From the NCBI GenBank assembly GCA_902769525.1, contig CACXPG010000001.1:215827-279826 (forward strand): a stretch of 64,000 nucleotides of DNA, read 5' to 3'. Every line of letters starts with the position of its first letter. Within the stretch, counting starts at the first letter, position 1. The translations under genes and the position numbers were made by a program. Under the pieces are notes generated by a model that was not told the origin of the DNA, did not search any database, and worked only from the letters and a program-made list of their open reading frames with translations. Below, piece after piece: positions 25,035 through 34,229 of the stretch. The DNA comes from an uncultured Bacteroidia bacterium. Lineage in GTDB: Bacteria; Bacteroidota; Bacteroidia; Bacteroidales; UBA932.

Positions 25035-26309
25035 CTATTTGTACCAAGTCCATGATGGAACCTTTTCACCATTACGGCGGATGACAGGCTTGTCATTGAT
25101 CTGGAAGTCTTCGGTTGAGTTGTTGGTGTCCTGATACTTAGGAGTTCCGTCAGCTCTCTTCTCGACAACCTTTCTGGAAACTGTCTTTCCGCAGTATGTA
25201 GCCTCAACGGAAGTTCCGCCGGCATCCACGAAACCTGGGATTCTCTTCATATTCATGGCGTTCATGTTGGTCAGAAGCTCTACGCCGTCAAGAATCCAGT
25301 CTGCCGGAATCTTAGCGTACTTTGAAGTCTTTCCAACCTCGCTCTGATAATGAGTGGCATCCTTGTAATAATCCTCGTCCACGGTGGTTCCTTCAGGAGC
25401 CTTGAATACACAGAATGCTGCTCCGAATACAGAGGTAAGCCACTGCATGCTGTTCCAAGATGTATAAAAGATGCTGGTCAGGTTAGGAACATCCGGATTG
25501 TAGCGGGATGCGTTTCCTGTCCAGGTCTGGAAATCTGCCATTGAGTTGTCGTAGGAGTTTGGATTGTTGGTCGTATGGTCTCTTGGCTCCTGCGCGACAA
25601 CCACGCTCTCGCCAGGCATTACAGGATAATCTGTTCCAGTTCCAGGGAACTGCCAAACCATAAGGCTGTAAACGAAGTTTCCTTCTCCGTCCTCATCTGG
25701 CCATGTAGGAAGATTGGCGGTAGCGAGGTTAGGATGCAGCTGTGCAAAGCAGGTTCCGTCCAGATAGAAGACCTCGTCTGAGTTGTTGGTGAACTGGTAG
25801 GTCTGGTCCCTGAAATAGTATGGAGCTATTCCACAATAGTAAATTTCGCTGATACAGAAAGATCCGACCTTTGCAGGACGAACGACCAGGCGGTATTTCT
25901 CGTCTGTGTTTGCCTGTTCAGGGGTCACATCCTCGAAGACGGAGATGCTCGGAACGTTTCCGTTTATGAAGTACTGGTAACCATCGTGGATTGCACGTCC
26001 GGTTACGCTTATGGAGTAAACACCTGGCTCAATGTCCACGGTTGCAATACTGTTTGCACCGGTAACTCCTCTGAAAACCTGTCCTGTCTTCACGTTGGTG
26101 AAAATTACGTCAACACCGGCGGTGGAGAAGTTAGGGTCAGGAGTAACCGTACCGCCCTTAGGGATGAAGCCCGTGGCTGCACAAACCTTGTAGGAGACGC
26201 TGATGGGCTCTATCTTCTTCGTGTCCTTGACGTCATCCATCATGTCGATACATGAGGAGAAAAGGAAAGCGAAGGTGGCTGCTAATAATATCGTATATAT
26301 CTTTTTCAT
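25035..26309 (-). CDS. DUF4876-type lipoprotein
   Basis: The ATG at 26309 (MKKIYTILLAATFAFLFSSC) gives a lipoprotein signal with Cys20; a GTG at 26315 would add two residues. The body has an N-terminal immunoglobulin-like domain with carboxypeptidase-regulatory character (VDVIFTNVKTGQVFRGVTGA and a PGVYSISVTG strand). Next comes the DUF4876 signature SEIYYCGIAPYYFRDQTYQF followed by NNSDEVFYLDGTCFAQL, related to lamin-tail-like domains. It probably sits on the outer face of the outer membrane. It lies 19 bp downstream of the TonB receptor gene in the same operon. No ligand is known. Confidence 0.8.
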   Translation of the reverse strand: MKKIYTILLAATFAFLFSSCIDMMDDVKDTKKIEPISVSYKVCAATGFIPKGGTVTPDPNFSTAGVDVIFTNVKTGQVFRGVTGANSIATVDIEPGVYSISVTGRAIHDGYQYFINGNVPSISVFEDVTPEQANTDEKYRLVVRPAKVGSFCISEIYYCGIAPYYFRDQTYQFTNNSDEVFYLDGTCFAQLHPNLATANLPTWPDEDGEGNFVYSLMVWQFPGTGTDYPVMPGESVVVAQEPRDHTTNNPNSYDNSMADFQTWTGNASRYNPDVPNLTSIFYTSWNSMQWLTSVFGAAFCVFKAPEGTTVDEDYYKDATHYQSEVGKTSKYAKIPADWILDGVELLTNMNAMNMKRIPGFVDAGGTSVEATYCGKTVSRKVVEKRADGTPKYQDTNNSTEDFQINDKPVIRRNGEKVPSWTWYK

Positions 26310-26328
26310 AATCACGATCTTCTAAAAG

Positions 26329-29208
26329 TTATTTAATACGTGCAGTCAACTGCAGTCCGAAGAAGAACACATTCGAGTTCCTTCGAACCTTGTCTCCAGG
26401 GCTCTTGACCAGAGACTGCAGAGGAGTACTTCTAAACATGTTGTTTGCGAAGAACGATACGTCGAAGTTCTTGAACTGTTTTGTAACGTTCACGTTGATA
26501 CAGAGAACTGGATTGTAAGCCGGCTCAATCTGCCTTCTGTTGTGAGCAATGGCACCGTTCTCCTCGTTGCGGAGGATAGGCAGCCATTTTGCATAATCAG
26601 GATTTGAAGGATTTGCCCATGCCGCGTCAAAGTCATGAACCTGTCCGTCTTCAATAGACAGATACTTCACAGGAATGGTGTCGCAGGCAGCGTAGGTGTA
26701 CCAGCTCTTCTGTCTCCAGTTAACGTTTGCAGTAAGGGATACAACGAAACCGATTTTAGGAATGTTGTGGGTAATGATGAAGTTGGTGATCAGGTTCTGG
26801 TCTCTGCCGATACCTGAAGCGTCCTTGGAGCTGTAGATACCCATATTGGCCTCTTCGCTTCCATTCTTGTTGTACCATACCCAGCCGTTTGACCAGCTCT
26901 TGTAGTCGTAGAACTCGCCGTTAACCAGGAAGGATGTGCGGATTGCGTTGATTCTTCCGAAGTCCAGGACGAACTCAATACCCTTCTGCTCGTATGCGCG
27001 GTTGTTGCCAGGACGGGTGTACTCCAGGAATACCTTTCCGTTCTTGTCCAGAATCAGGTAAGGAAGTGACGAACCGTCTCCAGGATATGGACCGGCCTTG
27101 TACTGCAGCCAGTTAACCCACTGATAGTCGTTCAGACCCCTTGAGAAGGTGTAGCCGTTATTGCTCTTGTCCTTGTAAGCGGTAACGGAGAGTTTAACCT
27201 TCTTGATCTTGAGGTCGAATCCAACCTCGGCCTTCTTCTGCTTTGCAAGCTCAAGGTCACGGTTCTTGATGTCATATACGTGAGTTGTGATCAACTGGAA
27301 CTTCTGGGCGTCAGGAACTGTAGTCTGAAGCGAGTTGTTGAAGTTGACCATGTCGAAGTATGCGTTGTCCGGATAAACGTAAGCCATTGAAGGAGCAGTT
27401 ACGCTGACTCCGTAGCCTCCTCTGATGCTGAATACACCAGGAACGATATCCAGGGATGCGTTGATTCTAGGAGAGAACGCGTCAGATACGTCCCAAACCT
27501 TGTCCCAGCGGACACCGGCTACTACCTTGAACTCTCCGCCGGCCCATACAGGAACGCGGAAGTCTTCCTGAGCGTAAACACCCAGCTTGTTCATGAAAGG
27601 AATATCCTTGTAAGGCCTCTCTCTCTGGGTAGCGAAGCGGTATGACACTGAACGATAAGGAGGATTGTCATAGTCGAACACTTTACCTTTACCCTTGTTG
27701 CCGTCGTTGTAGAAGTCGGCACCGAGGATGATGTGGTGGCTGGACTTTCCGATGTTTCCGGAGAAGTTGAGCAACATCTTTGCGAAGGTGTTGAGTTCCT
27801 TTCCGTAAACGTTGTACTCGTAAGTATAGGAAGCCGGGGTTATCCAGCTCTTGTCGTTTGCGAGTTCGTCATTAGGACCGAACCAGGTCAGAACCTTTCC
27901 GGCATCGTCATAAATCAGAGTTCCAGGACGGCTGGAAAGAACGGAACCGTCGATCTTGCTGTAAGAGTAAGCGACATCGGCGTTGGTTCCCTGATCCTTA
28001 TAATAACTCCAGCGGTTGGTGTAGTTGAAGGATGCCGTATACTTTATGTTCTTGAACCATCCGGCGTTTATCTTGATTTCTCCGTTGTGGGTGATACGGA
28101 TTCCCTTGTCCCTTCTGTTGCGGTACTCCCAGTCACTCTCGTCCTCAGGGTTAGGCTCTGCCTTTTCCTTTGTCCAAAGGTAGTTCAGGGATGTATTTGT
28201 GTAGAACTTGCCGCCGAAGAAAGTGTTTGAATAGGCGATTCTTCCGGTTGACCTGTGATACTTGTCGTAACCCTCTCTAGGATCTGCGACTGAACGTGCA
28301 TAGTCAACACCGTAGTTGATGAAACCGTTGCCTTCTCCAAGGCTGAAGCCGTGGGTTGCGCCGATTGCATAAACGTTAGGGTTGGTGTTGAACTTTATAG
28401 CAAGAGGCTCGACACCGCTCTTTGCGTTAACGATAACCGTACCGGCTGAAGCGTTGCCATACTCTACGGATGCGATACCCTGGATAACCTCAACAGACTC
28501 TACGTTGTCTGTGGTGATGGTTCTAAGGTCGATACCGGATGTAGGGCTCTGTCCGCCTGAACCAGGAGCGGCACCTCCGATAGCGGCAGACATTGTCTGC
28601 ATGTTGGCGGCGTTGGAAACAGGAGCGCCGTCCATGATGATGGCGGTTCCCATTGCATTGCCTCCACGTACGGAGAGTGTTTTAACACCCTGAAGGTCTG
28701 GTTTGAAAGTGCTGGATGTAATGTCGGCACCAGGAAGCAGAACCATAACATCTGCAAGAGAACTTGCCTGGATGTGCTCGATAGCTGTCCTGTTGATCTT
28801 GGAAGCCGTTGCTGCACCGGTCTTTGAGGCCTCTGCCGTAACGGTCACATCATCCAGACGGAAGTCTGCAAGTCTCAGCTTGAAGTCGTAGACGCTCTTT
28901 GCAGCGGTTACGTTAACCTTCAAGTTCAAAGTCTCATAACCAAGAGAGGCAACTATGAATTCGTAGGTTGCCGGAGCTATGCCCTTGATGACATACTCTC
29001 CTCTCTCGTTGGCAACAGCGCTCATACCGGCGCTCGGTATCTGAACCGTAGCGTAAGGAATCGGCGCTGATGATCCGTCGCTCACCTGCTCAGTGATGGT
29101 ACCCTTGATGGTTACCAACCCTTGGCGCTGGGCCCAGGCGCTTCCGCAAAACAGAAGCAGAGCCAATGCCATCAGCAGGCTGCTTGCTTTAAATCTTGTT
29201 TCCTTCAT
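26329..29208 (-). CDS. TonB-dependent outer-membrane receptor
   Basis: The ATG at 29208 (MKETRFKASSLLMALALLLF) provides a proper signal peptide ending after AWAQ; a longer frame from 29313 lacks one and crosses the likely promoter. The mature part of about 935 residues has a carboxypeptidase-regulatory-like N-terminal domain (GTITEQVSDGSSAPIPYATV), then the plug domain (LADVMVLLPGAD, RGGNAMGTAIIMDGAPV, VEVIQGIASVEYGNASAGTV) and a 22-strand barrel. It ends FFFGLQLTARIK. No SusD partner follows, so it is not a classical Sus pair. The operon partners DUF4876 and DUF6850 form a recurring set with such receptors. Substrate unknown; a peptide or metal is a guess from the neighbouring peptidases. 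Confidence 0.9.
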   Translation of the reverse strand: MKETRFKASSLLMALALLLFCGSAWAQRQGLVTIKGTITEQVSDGSSAPIPYATVQIPSAGMSAVANERGEYVIKGIAPATYEFIVASLGYETLNLKVNVTAAKSVYDFKLRLADFRLDDVTVTAEASKTGAATASKINRTAIEHIQASSLADVMVLLPGADITSSTFKPDLQGVKTLSVRGGNAMGTAIIMDGAPVSNAANMQTMSAAIGGAAPGSGGQSPTSGIDLRTITTDNVESVEVIQGIASVEYGNASAGTVIVNAKSGVEPLAIKFNTNPNVYAIGATHGFSLGEGNGFINYGVDYARSVADPREGYDKYHRSTGRIAYSNTFFGGKFYTNTSLNYLWTKEKAEPNPEDESDWEYRNRRDKGIRITHNGEIKINAGWFKNIKYTASFNYTNRWSYYKDQGTNADVAYSYSKIDGSVLSSRPGTLIYDDAGKVLTWFGPNDELANDKSWITPASYTYEYNVYGKELNTFAKMLLNFSGNIGKSSHHIILGADFYNDGNKGKGKVFDYDNPPYRSVSYRFATQRERPYKDIPFMNKLGVYAQEDFRVPVWAGGEFKVVAGVRWDKVWDVSDAFSPRINASLDIVPGVFSIRGGYGVSVTAPSMAYVYPDNAYFDMVNFNNSLQTTVPDAQKFQLITTHVYDIKNRDLELAKQKKAEVGFDLKIKKVKLSVTAYKDKSNNGYTFSRGLNDYQWVNWLQYKAGPYPGDGSSLPYLILDKNGKVFLEYTRPGNNRAYEQKGIEFVLDFGRINAIRTSFLVNGEFYDYKSWSNGWVWYNKNGSEEANMGIYSSKDASGIGRDQNLITNFIITHNIPKIGFVVSLTANVNWRQKSWYTYAACDTIPVKYLSIEDGQVHDFDAAWANPSNPDYAKWLPILRNEENGAIAHNRRQIEPAYNPVLCINVNVTKQFKNFDVSFFANNMFRSTPLQSLVKSPGDKVRRNSNVFFFGLQLTARIK

Positions 29209-29423
29209 AGAATTAAAATATTTGGTTTGTAGTTTGTTTGCCGCTTGTACGGGTATTTTACAAATAGTTTTCAAATCTAATAACTTTTTCGCAAATAAAC
29301 AACACACCGGCACTTTGTTTCTTTTATATCGCTATTTATCAGAAAAATACACTACTAACAAATTTGTTACTATTTGTTATGTTTTTCGAAAATGGCAAAA
29401 AACGAGTCTCGTGGAAAAATGAT

Positions 29424-29431
29424 TAAATTTG
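29424..29431 (+). promoter_or_regulatory. -7 element for the aminotransferase gene
   Basis: TAAATTTG ends 20 bp before the ATG at 29452 and supports this start over the upstream in-frame ATG at 29374. The intergenic space 29209-29451 must also hold the promoter of the TonB operon, which I could not fix. Confidence 0.5.
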
Positions 29432-29451
29432 TATTCACATACATCAGCGAC

Positions 29452-30633
29452 ATGGATCAGATCAAAATGGTGGACCTTCTAGGTCAGCACAGCGCTATCA
29501 GGGAGGAAATTGACTCGGCGATAAAATCTGTAATAGATTCTTCCGCTTTCATAAAAGGAAAGCCGGTTGGGGATTTTGAACAGAACCTTGCAAGATACCT
29601 TGGCGTAAAGCACGTGACTGGATGCGCCAACGGCACCGACGCCCTTCAGATTGCCCTGATGGCTCTCGGCCTGGAAACCGGAGATGAAGTGCTCGTCCCC
29701 GCTTTCACATACGTGGCCACTGCAGAGGTTATCGCCCTGCTGCACCTGGTACCGGTGATGTACGACGTGAACCCGAGAACGTTCAACACGGACTGCATAT
29801 CCTTTGAAGGCATAGAAGACCTTGTTACCGCCAAAACCAGGGCCATCGTTCCCGTACACCTTTTCGGACAATGCTCGGATATGGATGCCGTCCTGGCTGT
29901 CGCCGAGAAATATAATCTGAAAGTTGTCGAAGACTGCGCCCAGGCTTTGGGATCGGACTTCAAGGGAGTGAAGGCGGGCCTTGCCGGAGACATCGGATGC
30001 ACGTCTTTCTTCCCGACAAAGAACCTTGGCTGTATGGGAGACGGAGGGGCCCTGTTTACCAATGACGACGCCCTTGCAGAAAAGATAAGGATGATCGCCA
30101 ACCACGGCCAGAAGGTCAAGTATCATCACGATGTCATTGGCTGCAACTCCCGTCTGGACACCATCCAGGCAGCTGTGCTGGACGTCAAGCTCAAGTATCT
30201 GGACCAGTACATCGCTTCCAGAAAGAAAGCCGCCAACATCTACACAAGACTTATAAAGGGATTTGACCCTCTGGAAAGGCTGGTATGCCCTCCGGCGGAG
30301 TCTGATTTCACAACCCACACCTATCACCAGTACACCGTTATAGTAAAGGACCGGGGCGGGGAGGAGAACACCAGAGACGGCCTGAAGGCCTTCCTGGCGG
30401 AAAAGGGCGTTCCTTCAATGATTTACTATCCGCTACCTCTTAGCGATCAGGCCGCCTTCAAGGGAATCGCGAAGAAAAGAGAGGATTTCAACCCAGATGC
30501 GGAAGACTCCCTCCACAACTCGGAGTATCTGGCGCAGCACGTTCTGAGCCTTCCGATGCACACCTGCCTGACGGAAGACCAGATCAGCTATATCGTTGAA
30601 GCAATAAAAGGCTATTTGTCTGCCAATTTGTGA
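29452..30633 (+). CDS. DegT/DnrJ/EryC1/StrS aminotransferase (sugar PLP enzyme)
   Basis: The start at 29452 (MDQIKMVDLLGQHSAIREEI) removes 26 residues of uncharacteristic sequence. The product of 393 residues has the family motifs: GCANGTDALQIAL (PLP phosphate), VVEDCAQALGS (Asp and Gln stacking on PLP), SFFPTKNLGCMGDGG with Lys as the Schiff-base residue, and a C-terminal HTYHQYTVIV. These enzymes put an amino group on nucleotide-linked keto sugars made by 4,6-dehydratases. The CapD-type dehydratase at 50847 would supply a UDP-4-keto sugar, and PglD-type acetylation would finish an N-acylated sugar. It lies at the border of the capsule locus and overlaps the convergent FkbH-like gene by 22 bp. 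Confidence 0.9.
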   Translation: MDQIKMVDLLGQHSAIREEIDSAIKSVIDSSAFIKGKPVGDFEQNLARYLGVKHVTGCANGTDALQIALMALGLETGDEVLVPAFTYVATAEVIALLHLVPVMYDVNPRTFNTDCISFEGIEDLVTAKTRAIVPVHLFGQCSDMDAVLAVAEKYNLKVVEDCAQALGSDFKGVKAGLAGDIGCTSFFPTKNLGCMGDGGALFTNDDALAEKIRMIANHGQKVKYHHDVIGCNSRLDTIQAAVLDVKLKYLDQYIASRKKAANIYTRLIKGFDPLERLVCPPAESDFTTHTYHQYTVIVKDRGGEENTRDGLKAFLAEKGVPSMIYYPLPLSDQAAFKGIAKKREDFNPDAEDSLHNSEYLAQHVLSLPMHTCLTEDQISYIVEAIKGYLSANL

Positions 30634-32480
30634 AACACTTTGGCCAGCAGTGGATAATACCAGGCCTTCCTGTTTATTGACGAGGTGTATTTTGCGCCGA
30701 GCTTTTTCAGATATCTTTTGAACGGAGATATTTCCCTGAACTTCACTCCGGTTACTTCCGCTATTATTTCACTCACCCTCTGCGACATCCTGAAATAGAC
30801 CTTGCGCTGGAAATGGTTGATGTTGTCTGTAAACGAGTCCTGGCCTTCTATGTAGTCTGTGATGTTGAGCAGATGTATGCGGTTGTTGCCCTGGGCAAAC
30901 TGCCGGATTGCATTGTTGAACTTTATATGTCTTTCTGCGCGGCCCAAATACGCAGGGGTGGTCTTTCCTTCATAAGGAACCTCGCTTCCAAGTATAAGGC
31001 AAAGGTGTGTCTTGGGAGAAATCTTGCCCATCAGCTTTTCAAGGTTCTCCACATATCTTTTCTCGTCTATCGGCCCGAGATATTCGTATTTTTGAGAGAA
31101 TGCCTGAAGATATTCCTTCGTGTAGTGGTTCATGTAATTGAACAGCTCGCCGGAAACCAGGCCGTCCCAATTGGCCGGGTCCGTAAGGTCTCCCGTCCAC
31201 TCTCCAAAAGCCACTTTCAAATCAGAACCCTTTCTCCTGTACACACCAAGATGAGGTTCCGGCAAGGTGCTGAGGAATATAAGATCAAGATCGCTGTCAT
31301 ACATGTGGCTTGAAAACATGTCCGGATCGTTGAAGATACATTCATCTGTCAGAAGCTTTTTGTCGCCTTCGTCCAGGAACGGGTGCAAAAGAAAGTTCTC
31401 AGAGTGGTTATGGTGCTCTATCTCGTTGTGTCTCAGGGCTCCAAGATATGTGTACTCTTCTATTACAGTGCCCTTGAAATTCAGGTATGACGATATTATG
31501 GACATATCGCAAGGGCCTTTGAAAAGAATCTTTGAAAGATGTGCCGCGGCCGGCTCTTCCTCCACTTTGCCTGTAGAGGCGGAAGCCCGGTTTATCCACG
31601 CCGGAGCGGGAACCTTTTCAAGTTTGGTGATCACTTCTCCCACGACCTCCAGTTCCGGAAATCCGAGTGTAGAATAAACCCACTGCTCGACACCCTGCCC
31701 TATAGCCCGGCAGGAAAAAAGAAAATGCTCGGCGATGTTGTCCTTTATGGCAAAGAAGCCTACAATGCCATAATCTCCGAACTTGTCTTTGACGGTGACA
31801 TATCCGGTGTTGTATGCCTTGTTTTCCAGGATGGAAACAAGCTCTTCCCTTGAAATGCGCTTTTTGGTGTAGTTGAGCTGGTTTGTCCTGTGTATAAGCT
31901 CGTGGAGGCGGTCCGTCTGGGAAAGACAGTCTCTTTTTATCTCCACGACGGTTTGCGTGCTGTAAAGGAATTCCAGGTTGGAGGAAAACTCTCCGCGGCT
32001 CTTGACTTTTGTCTCCAGCACCTGATACTGCTTGAGCCTCTTGTGGGCAAGGTCTTTTTTCTCCTGTGAAAGAACCCATTCCCCAAGCAGAGGAAGCACT
32101 TCTTGCGGGTCTGCGGCCATCAGTCCATCACAATAATGGAGCGCTTCGTTGCGATTTACAGGGTTGTCGTCCAGAAAAAGGACATTGACATTTCTCAGGC
32201 CCATATCCTTTATCATCGCCGATATCCTTTTCCCTTTCGGGGTCCAGTCTATCGACTTGAAAACAAAGAAGCCGTCCACGCCAAACTCCTTGAGTTTTTC
32301 TATGGTTACATCCTCATCGTTCTTGGAGCAGATGGAATTTACGATTCCGATGTCTGTCAACTGTTTGACCAGGCTTATGTTCGACTCCACGGCCGAAACC
32401 CCGCCTTCGCTCAAGGTTCCCCTCCAGAACGTGTCGTCCAGGTCCCACACCAACAGTTTGACTTTGCTGAAATCTATCAT
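30612..32480 (-). CDS. FkbH-like HAD-IIIC protein with GNAT-like and SGNH-like parts
   Basis: This 622-residue protein begins with a HAD phosphatase domain with VWDLDDTFWRGTL (Asp13, Asp15) and FLDDNPVNRNEA, the HAD-IIIC/FkbH signature. A GNAT-like domain follows (DRLHELIHRTNQLNYTKKRI, then KFGDYGIVGFFAIKD and FSCRAIGQGVEQW), as in FkbH itself. The C-terminal 300 residues look like an SGNH hydrolase fold (CDMSIISSYLNF, then CLILGSEVPYEG and NDNINHFQRKVYF-like end). FkbH proteins take glyceryl groups from 1,3-bisphosphoglycerate onto acyl carrier proteins. It is the last gene of the wza-wzc unit. A three-carbon acyl decoration of the polysaccharide is plausible. Confidence 0.75.
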   Translation of the reverse strand: MIDFSKVKLLVWDLDDTFWRGTLSEGGVSAVESNISLVKQLTDIGIVNSICSKNDEDVTIEKLKEFGVDGFFVFKSIDWTPKGKRISAMIKDMGLRNVNVLFLDDNPVNRNEALHYCDGLMAADPQEVLPLLGEWVLSQEKKDLAHKRLKQYQVLETKVKSRGEFSSNLEFLYSTQTVVEIKRDCLSQTDRLHELIHRTNQLNYTKKRISREELVSILENKAYNTGYVTVKDKFGDYGIVGFFAIKDNIAEHFLFSCRAIGQGVEQWVYSTLGFPELEVVGEVITKLEKVPAPAWINRASASTGKVEEEPAAAHLSKILFKGPCDMSIISSYLNFKGTVIEEYTYLGALRHNEIEHHNHSENFLLHPFLDEGDKKLLTDECIFNDPDMFSSHMYDSDLDLIFLSTLPEPHLGVYRRKGSDLKVAFGEWTGDLTDPANWDGLVSGELFNYMNHYTKEYLQAFSQKYEYLGPIDEKRYVENLEKLMGKISPKTHLCLILGSEVPYEGKTTPAYLGRAERHIKFNNAIRQFAQGNNRIHLLNITDYIEGQDSFTDNINHFQRKVYFRMSQRVSEIIAEVTGVKFREISPFKRYLKKLGAKYTSSINRKAWYYPLLAKVFHKLADK

Positions 32481-32490
32481 ACGGAACTGG

Positions 32491-33477
32491 TTAAATGGTC
32501 TTGAACTGTTTCTTCCACTCGGCGATTGCAGCCTGGTCCATCTTCACGTCTGTGGCGAATTCGCTCCCAATGAGAGGTTCCAGGGCTTCCAGGTTGTTCT
32601 TGTCCACGCAGTTGAGGTTGTTGCTCTCGTTTATTCCCCTGGCCCTTTCGTCGATTGCTATTATTATCGATCTTTTCTTGTGCCTCATTGCATAGATTCC
32701 GCCGTGAAGCCTGGTACCCACATAATCTGCCTGATGAGTTTCCAGGAAATCGTGATAAGCCTGCCTTGATGCTTCCAGTATTTCTATACCGTCCGTGTTT
32801 GAAAACCGTTTGATATAGTTTTTGTCCATGAAAGCCTGCGGCCAGTAATAAACTTTGCTGTAGTTTCTTTTCAGAACGTCTATTATCAGCTGGTCCCTGT
32901 CGTCCTTGGGGTCGGTTTCAGACGGGGCGGTCAGGGTGAAGACCACTTCATCCGCCTTCCTGGAAGGAATCTGTGAACAGAATTCCGGTGTCAGCGCCCA
33001 CATAGTGACACAGCCGGTATTAATCGCTTTAAGTCCGAGGCTTTCCACATATTGTTTGCTGCGTTCATCCCTTACGCTGTGATAGAGGGAAGAAGAAAGC
33101 AGATGTCTGTACAGGTACCGGGTGTAAGCGTTTGTACGGCTTCCGGCACCGGCTCCCACGCCAACAAGGACGGCACCTTTCAGGGGCTTGTAGTTGAACA
33201 GGTTGAGGTTCCACTGCGGATAATGGGTCAGAAGGTTTTTCACCATCATGTTTGACCCGCAGGCAAACTTGTAGGTGCAGTTGCCGTATCTTTTGACTGC
33301 AGAGGAGTTTCTCATAACAGCATACCAGTGGAACACCGGCAGATGAGAAGGTACAGTGTAGGTAAAAGAGGCTTCCTTTGTCAGAAAAGAAAGCTCCTTT
33401 CTTGCACATTCGGAGATTATCTCGTCTCCCAGGTTTCCCGTCCCTACAGCCGGGTCTATAAGTAGTATGCTGGACAT
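32491..33477 (-). CDS. Polysaccharide pyruvyl transferase family protein
   Basis: This 328-residue protein fits the pyruvyl transferase family (CsaB, GumL, WcaK). It has an N-terminal nucleotide-binding-like GNLGDEIISECARKEL and GVGAGAGSRTNAYTRY. The middle signature HSVRDERSKQYVESLGL follows, then a C-terminal THQADYVGTRLHGGIYAMRH, in which the DYVGTRLHG region is the family hallmark. Members add pyruvate ketals from phosphoenolpyruvate to sugars, making the glycan acidic. Some members have other substrates. It sits between the GT32 and FkbH-like genes with gaps of 7 and 10 bp, clearly in one operon. Confidence 0.85.
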   Translation of the reverse strand: MSSILLIDPAVGTGNLGDEIISECARKELSFLTKEASFTYTVPSHLPVFHWYAVMRNSSAVKRYGNCTYKFACGSNMMVKNLLTHYPQWNLNLFNYKPLKGAVLVGVGAGAGSRTNAYTRYLYRHLLSSSLYHSVRDERSKQYVESLGLKAINTGCVTMWALTPEFCSQIPSRKADEVVFTLTAPSETDPKDDRDQLIIDVLKRNYSKVYYWPQAFMDKNYIKRFSNTDGIEILEASRQAYHDFLETHQADYVGTRLHGGIYAMRHKKRSIIIAIDERARGINESNNLNCVDKNNLEALEPLIGSEFATDVKMDQAAIAEWKKQFKTI

Positions 33478-33484
33478 TGTCGCT

Positions 33485-34225
33485 TTATTTAAAAATTCTG
33501 CTTGCCTTGGAAACTGTTTTGGTCCCGAAAATCCTTCTGGCCATTCTCTTGACGAACTTCTTCCACCTTGCCTCCTGCGGAAGCCAGCTTGCCAGATACC
33601 AGTGTATGGAACGGGTGTTGGCCGTCTTTTTCAACCTTCCGGTTGCAACTTCAAGAGGATTGAAATACTCTGCCGGATAGAAATAGTTGCCGTCTATTTC
33701 TTCCACCGTGCCTTTGCCCTTCAAACCCTTGTCAAAGAACATCCTTGTCAGAAGAGGATTCATCGTGAAAGAAGAAACATTGCCGTCCTTGTCATAGAAA
33801 GGCAGGGCCGAATATTCTTCCAGAATCTCCTTGTAAAACGGGTTCTCTTTTTCAGAAGCAAGGCACAGCCCTCCTGCAAGAGACGGTTTTTCACCCTTGG
33901 TGCCATCTATTTCAAAAGCCCATACAGGTCCTTTCTCCAGAAGGTCACCGATAGGCTTTATCACCTCCACATCAACGTCAAAATAAATGCCCCCGTACTT
34001 GTAAATCACCCAGAAACGCGCATAGTCGCTCACAAAGGCATATCGCTTTGCCTTGTACGCTTCTCTGGTATACTGGATGATGTTTACGTCAAAGTTGTCT
34101 TCGTTCCACTCTTTGATTTCATAGTCGGGAAGACATTTTTTCCAGCTGTCTATACACCTTACGGCAGACTCCGGAAGTGGATTTCTCCCGAACCAGCAGT
34201 AGTGTATGACTTTCGGAATTGCCAT
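33485..34225 (-). CDS. Glycosyltransferase, GT32 (sugar-binding DXD) family
   Basis: The ATG at 34225 gives MAIPKVIHYCWFGRNPLPES, the standard start of this family; a longer frame from 34252 adds nine residues inside the preceding gene. The 246-residue enzyme has IPKIIHYCWFG, then WNEDNF, YAFVSDYARFWVIYKYGGIY and the DXD motif in FDVDVEV, and a glycine-free basic tail. Such capsular GT32 enzymes use nucleotide sugars with retention of configuration. It overlaps nothing and follows the CpsB-type phosphatase gene by 4 bp. Confidence 0.9.
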   Translation of the reverse strand: MAIPKVIHYCWFGRNPLPESAVRCIDSWKKCLPDYEIKEWNEDNFDVNIIQYTREAYKAKRYAFVSDYARFWVIYKYGGIYFDVDVEVIKPIGDLLEKGPVWAFEIDGTKGEKPSLAGGLCLASEKENPFYKEILEEYSALPFYDKDGNVSSFTMNPLLTRMFFDKGLKGKGTVEEIDGNYFYPAEYFNPLEVATGRLKKTANTRSIHWYLASWLPQEARWKKFVKRMARRIFGTKTVSKASRIFK

Positions 34226-34229
34226 AGGC

